Assembly: GCA_003561495.1 (NCBI GenBank)
Contig: PWWM01000153.1
Coordinates: 1-7,875 of the forward strand
Direction of reading: 5' to 3'
DNA: 7,875 nt
Source: Gammaproteobacteria bacterium
GTDB taxonomy: Bacteria; Pseudomonadota; Gammaproteobacteria; Xanthomonadales; Wenzhouxiangellaceae
Shown: piece after piece, positions 5,626-7,875 of the stretch
How the letters are laid out: each line of letters begins with the position of its first letter
Numbering within the stretch: the first letter of the stretch is position 1
Position numbers and translations under genes: made by a program
Notes under the pieces: model-generated
The model's input: the letters and a program-made list of their open reading frames with translations, nothing else
Told to the model about the DNA's origin: nothing
Database searches by the model: none

Positions 5626-7500
5626 TTATTGTTCGAAGCTGTCGGAAAAAATGCCGTCAGCCGCCTGGCAACCATTGGGGTCGGCTTCCTCGTCGAGGAA
5701 CAGCAGGTAGTCGACTGTGCCTGAGGCGCCTGTCGCTGCGTCGGCGATCGAGTCGCCGTTTCCACCGGGGTTGTCGGGGTGGGTCGGCCCGGAGGCATCG
5801 CCCCAGTAATTGCTGCGGGCGTCCAGGGATTCTCCCTCTTGCAGCAGCACACCGTCGTTCAGGTTGTTTCGGATGTTGGAGCAACGCATTCGGGCATTTG
5901 CTGACGGTTCGATCAGAGTCATGATGCCGGTGTTGTTGTCGGCAATTTCCAGATGCTCCATGACCAACGACTCTTTGGCGCTAATCAGCAACCCACCAGG
6001 CTGACCGACCGCTTCAATCCGGGACAGATGAGCCGATATCAGATTGACCAGAAGCAGTCCGAAGGTCTGATTTTGCGAGGCGTCGACTCGATCAATCTGA
6101 ACGTCGAGGGAAGGGAACACTCCATCGGAATCGGCGAATGTCCGGATGCCGACATTGTTGTTGTCAAACCGCCCGTTGGCCAGATCCAGGTGGGCCGCTT
6201 CCGACTCCGGTAAACCACTGAACAGCAGGCCCGATGAACTGTTGCCATTGGCTTGGATTGCGACAAGATGCGCCTGGCTTGAGAATACAGCCAGACCGGA
6301 GCCGATAAAGGGGTTGTTGGGATCAGAATCATCATGGTTGTCTGCCGTGACCGCTTGCAGCCAGACCGACTCAGCCGCGATCGAGGCGCCGCCTTCATTG
6401 AATGAAAAAGCGGCCTGTGAAAGACTGTAACGATCAGCTCGTGCGTTATGCCCGAAACCGGCGTTGCCGCTTGCGATCAGGGAATCGATATTGATCTCGC
6501 CAGCGGCAGCAAACCATCCAGGGCCGCCATTGTCGAAGCTCTGTATGGCTTCAGCATTGATGGCCCCGGTCAAGGTCTCATCCGTTGGATTGCACTGCGT
6601 CAGAATCCACGTGAAGATACCAGTGCCGTAGTTGTTGCTGGCCGACAGCTCGTCGAAGTTCATCACATCGGCGCCACAACCAATGAAGGACAGGCCGGTC
6701 TCATTGAGCGTGGCCACAAGCTGGCTGGCCTGCAGGGTGGAAATGACTTGCACTTCTATACCGGTGTGAACATTATGTTGAGCCTGAACATCGACCACAG
6801 TGACCTGATCGGCGTAAATGATAAGGCCAGTTTGATTGAGCCAAACCGCACCGCGGGCCACACTGACGGCACCGGTTGCACCGATAGCAGCACCACTATT
6901 GGCCGTTTGCCATGCAATGAAGTCTTCGAGCACAACATCCCCGTCAACCCCAACAGCCAGCCCGCTGCCATCCGGTGAGCGAAAGCCCAGGCCACGGATT
7001 GTGAGGTTGGCGGGAAAAGGCCCGGTATGACCAGTCGAAATCGCTGGACCGGTGCCCGGCCCGCCGCTGGCGTCCGGGTCGATGATTACGCCGTGATCAG
7101 TTGGTTGACCACTGGCATCCAGCGCCTGCAGGGTCAGATCCCCGGGCGGCAGGGAAATCGCCGAGCCCATATCGTTCAGATTGACGCTTTCGGCGTAGGT
7201 GCCGGGGAAGATGCCGATTTCGACCGGCGCCGGTCCGGCATTGGCCACCGCCTGCTGAATACTTGCGAAACAGGGCGTCAGGCCGGCGCAGCTTGATGCC
7301 GGGTCGGCATAGACCTGGGTGGTCTGGCCGCGTATCGAGTATTCGTCGGCCTGGGCAGGCAAGCTTCCTGCACCAATAACGGCCAGCACCAGCCACAGTC
7401 CTATCGGGGTGGCGATTTTGAATCGTGCTACGTCGCCGGGCCGACGCCATCGTTGGCGGTTCCGGCCCAGGCCGAGGCATTCCTTGATTCGCGCGCTCAT
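5626..7500 (-). CDS. Exported right-handed beta-helix protein with FSDSFEQ C-terminus
   Basis: The product is 624 residues and ends in TAA at 5626-5628. The start at 7500 (MSARIKECLG) has GAGGA 7 bases upstream. An ATG at 7566 would give 646 residues and lies closer to promoter copy D, but its AAAGGA abuts the ATG and the N-terminus would be very long. Residues 1-51 are a signal peptide with an extended basic region (RNRQRWRR) before GLWLVLAVIGAGSLPAQA. The mature N-terminus (YADPASSCAGLTPCFASIQQAVANAG...IGIFPGTYAESV) is a standard beta-helix entry with a probable disulfide. The middle is Asn/Gly-rich with irregular coils (ASNNYGTGI, ASGNAGFG, NGRFDNNNVGI, IADNNTGI, IRNNLNDGVLL) and lacks GGAI repeats. 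Near residues 560-605, ARSNYWGDASGPTHPDNPGGNGD...VDYLLFL matches the closing NYWG--SGP motif of NosD-like and related beta-helices. It ends IFSDSFEQ. It is probably surface-located or secreted; no substrate can be named. Confidence 0.88.
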   Translation of the reverse strand: MSARIKECLGLGRNRQRWRRPGDVARFKIATPIGLWLVLAVIGAGSLPAQADEYSIRGQTTQVYADPASSCAGLTPCFASIQQAVANAGPAPVEIGIFPGTYAESVNLNDMGSAISLPPGDLTLQALDASGQPTDHGVIIDPDASGGPGTGPAISTGHTGPFPANLTIRGLGFRSPDGSGLAVGVDGDVVLEDFIAWQTANSGAAIGATGAVSVARGAVWLNQTGLIIYADQVTVVDVQAQHNVHTGIEVQVISTLQASQLVATLNETGLSFIGCGADVMNFDELSASNNYGTGIFTWILTQCNPTDETLTGAINAEAIQSFDNGGPGWFAAAGEINIDSLIASGNAGFGHNARADRYSLSQAAFSFNEGGASIAAESVWLQAVTADNHDDSDPNNPFIGSGLAVFSSQAHLVAIQANGNSSSGLLFSGLPESEAAHLDLANGRFDNNNVGIRTFADSDGVFPSLDVQIDRVDASQNQTFGLLLVNLISAHLSRIEAVGQPGGLLISAKESLVMEHLEIADNNTGIMTLIEPSANARMRCSNIRNNLNDGVLLQEGESLDARSNYWGDASGPTHPDNPGGNGDSIADAATGASGTVDYLLFLDEEADPNGCQAADGIFSDSFEQ

Positions 7501-7507
7501 GGACAGA

Positions 7508-7512
7508 TCCTC
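7508..7512 (-). promoter_or_regulatory. Ribosome binding site of the 624-aa gene
   Basis: GAGGA on the minus strand lies 7 bases before the ATG at 7500. It supports this start over the ATG at 7566 and the far upstream one at 7647, which would begin beyond promoter copy D. Confidence 0.65.
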
Positions 7513-7617
7513 GTTGCAAGATGTGCAAGCAAAGTCGTCGAAGCCGGCGGGTCCTTCGCGGGGCATTCCTTTCGATTGGCACACGATCCTTCGGTCGGTC
7601 ACTTCGCTTACCAGACA

Positions 7618-7646
7618 CGTACGCCGTCCTGCCCCTGATTGAGCCA
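7618..7646 (-). promoter_or_regulatory. Bipartite promoter-like element TGGCTCA-N16-CGTACG, copy D
   Basis: On the minus strand TGGCTCA (7640-7646, one mismatch from the other copies) and exact CGTACG (7618-7623) are 16 bases apart. The element lies 117 bases before the chosen start of the 624-aa gene, the longest leader of the set, or 51 bases before the alternative ATG at 7566. It faces away from copy E. Confidence 0.6.
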
Positions 7647-7669
7647 TCAGTTGCGATATGTGGTGTCAA

Positions 7670-7698
7670 TGGCGCAATCAGGCCGGAAGTGACGTACG
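7670..7698 (+). promoter_or_regulatory. Bipartite promoter-like element TGGCGCA-N16-CGTACG, copy E (divergent)
   Basis: On the plus strand TGGCGCA (7670-7676) and CGTACG (7693-7698) are both exact, with 16 bases between. It lies 59 bases before the ATG at 7758. It is back to back with copy D, with 23 bases between the two TGGC boxes, and both share ATCAGG immediately after the box (TGGCkCAATCAGG). Confidence 0.7.
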
Positions 7699-7757
7699 TC
7701 GGATATAAGGCGAAATTGAAAACACCACTCATCATTTGTCCCTGAATCTCCGAATCA

Positions 7758-7875
7758 ATGAAGTGCGAGTCAATAGAAATAAAGTGCCCCGAATGCGGAG
7801 GTCTTGCAAAATTCCAGGAACCATTCGAGTTCTTGTCGAAAAACGAGATTTGTCCTGAGGAAACGAGACCAATCC
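7758..7875 (+). CDS. N-terminus of a cysteine-rich, possibly zinc-ribbon protein (3' end outside window)
   Basis: The ATG at 7758 opens 39 codons with no stop before the window edge; the nearest upstream in-frame stop is TGA at 7743-7745. The visible residues include KCPECGG (C10, C13), an acidic/aromatic EPFEF stretch, and a further Cys-Pro (C32), with C3 near the start. A C-x2-C knuckle and a later cysteine fit a small zinc-binding module, but the second half of any site lies off the window. There is no Shine-Dalgarno sequence, and an open frame of this length can occur by chance. Support comes from the cysteine knuckle and promoter copy E, 59 bases upstream on the same strand. It has no signal peptide, unlike the four genes on the other strand, so it would be cytoplasmic. 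The function is not recognised. Confidence 0.5.
   Translation, partial: MKCESIEIKCPECGGLAKFQEPFEFLSKNEICPEETRPI

Noticed and set aside
4539..5924. Long + strand open frame of 461 codons
   Set aside because: It lies opposite the S74 protein and the end of the 624-aa gene. Its translation is low-complexity Arg/Ala/His-rich without domains, whereas the minus strand shows clear domains, a signal peptide and a strong ribosome site.
7704..7709. TATAAG as a sigma-70 -10 box for the + strand gene
   Set aside because: The expected -35 position (7681-7686) reads GGCCGG, far from TTGACA, and copy E gives a better explanation.

Overview
The window looks like chromosomal DNA from a moderately GC-rich Gram-negative bacterium. 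The secreted-protein styles (choice-of-anchor Q endings, short FSDxFE C-termini, tail-fibre-like S74 proteins) recall Xanthomonadales-type Gammaproteobacteria such as Wenzhouxiangella or Dokdonella relatives. That placement is from memory of protein style, not a search. No rRNA, tRNA, CRISPR array, insertion sequence or integrase is visible.

Layout. (a) Bases 2-955, + strand: the C-terminal part of a TPR-rich protein that begins before the window. (b) A 68-base convergent gap with a perfect 10-bp hairpin. (c) Four consecutive minus-strand genes, all predicted to be exported: a 140-aa prealbumin-like single-domain protein (1024-1446), a 770-aa parallel beta-helix protein with PMP-type GGAI repeats and a choice-of-anchor Q end (1581-3893), a 518-aa collagen-like protein with an S74 self-cleaving chaperone (3990-5546), and a 624-aa second beta-helix protein (5626-7500). 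(d) A 257-base divergent intergenic region. (e) The first 39 codons of a + strand cysteine-containing protein running off the right edge (7758-7875).

The most notable signal is in the gaps. Each of the four minus-strand genes, and the + strand gene at the right edge, is preceded by the bipartite element TGGCGCA-N16-CGTACG. It occurs five times; four copies are exact at all 13 fixed bases and one has a single mismatch. The spacer is 16 bases every time, and every CGTACG in the window belongs to one of these elements. The architecture fits a promoter for an alternative (ECF-type) sigma factor, so these look like five single-gene units of one regulon, not one ordinary operon. The two right-hand copies sit back to back, 23 bases apart, and drive divergent genes.

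Read together, this is a co-regulated cassette of cell-surface or secreted repeat proteins. Both beta-helix proteins end in a near-identical FSDxFE tail, which suggests a shared export or anchoring route. The TPR protein next door has an ending typical of TPR-bearing Ser/Thr kinases. In related bacteria such kinases are often encoded beside ECF sigma factors, so the regulator may lie just left of the window; this last step is inference.
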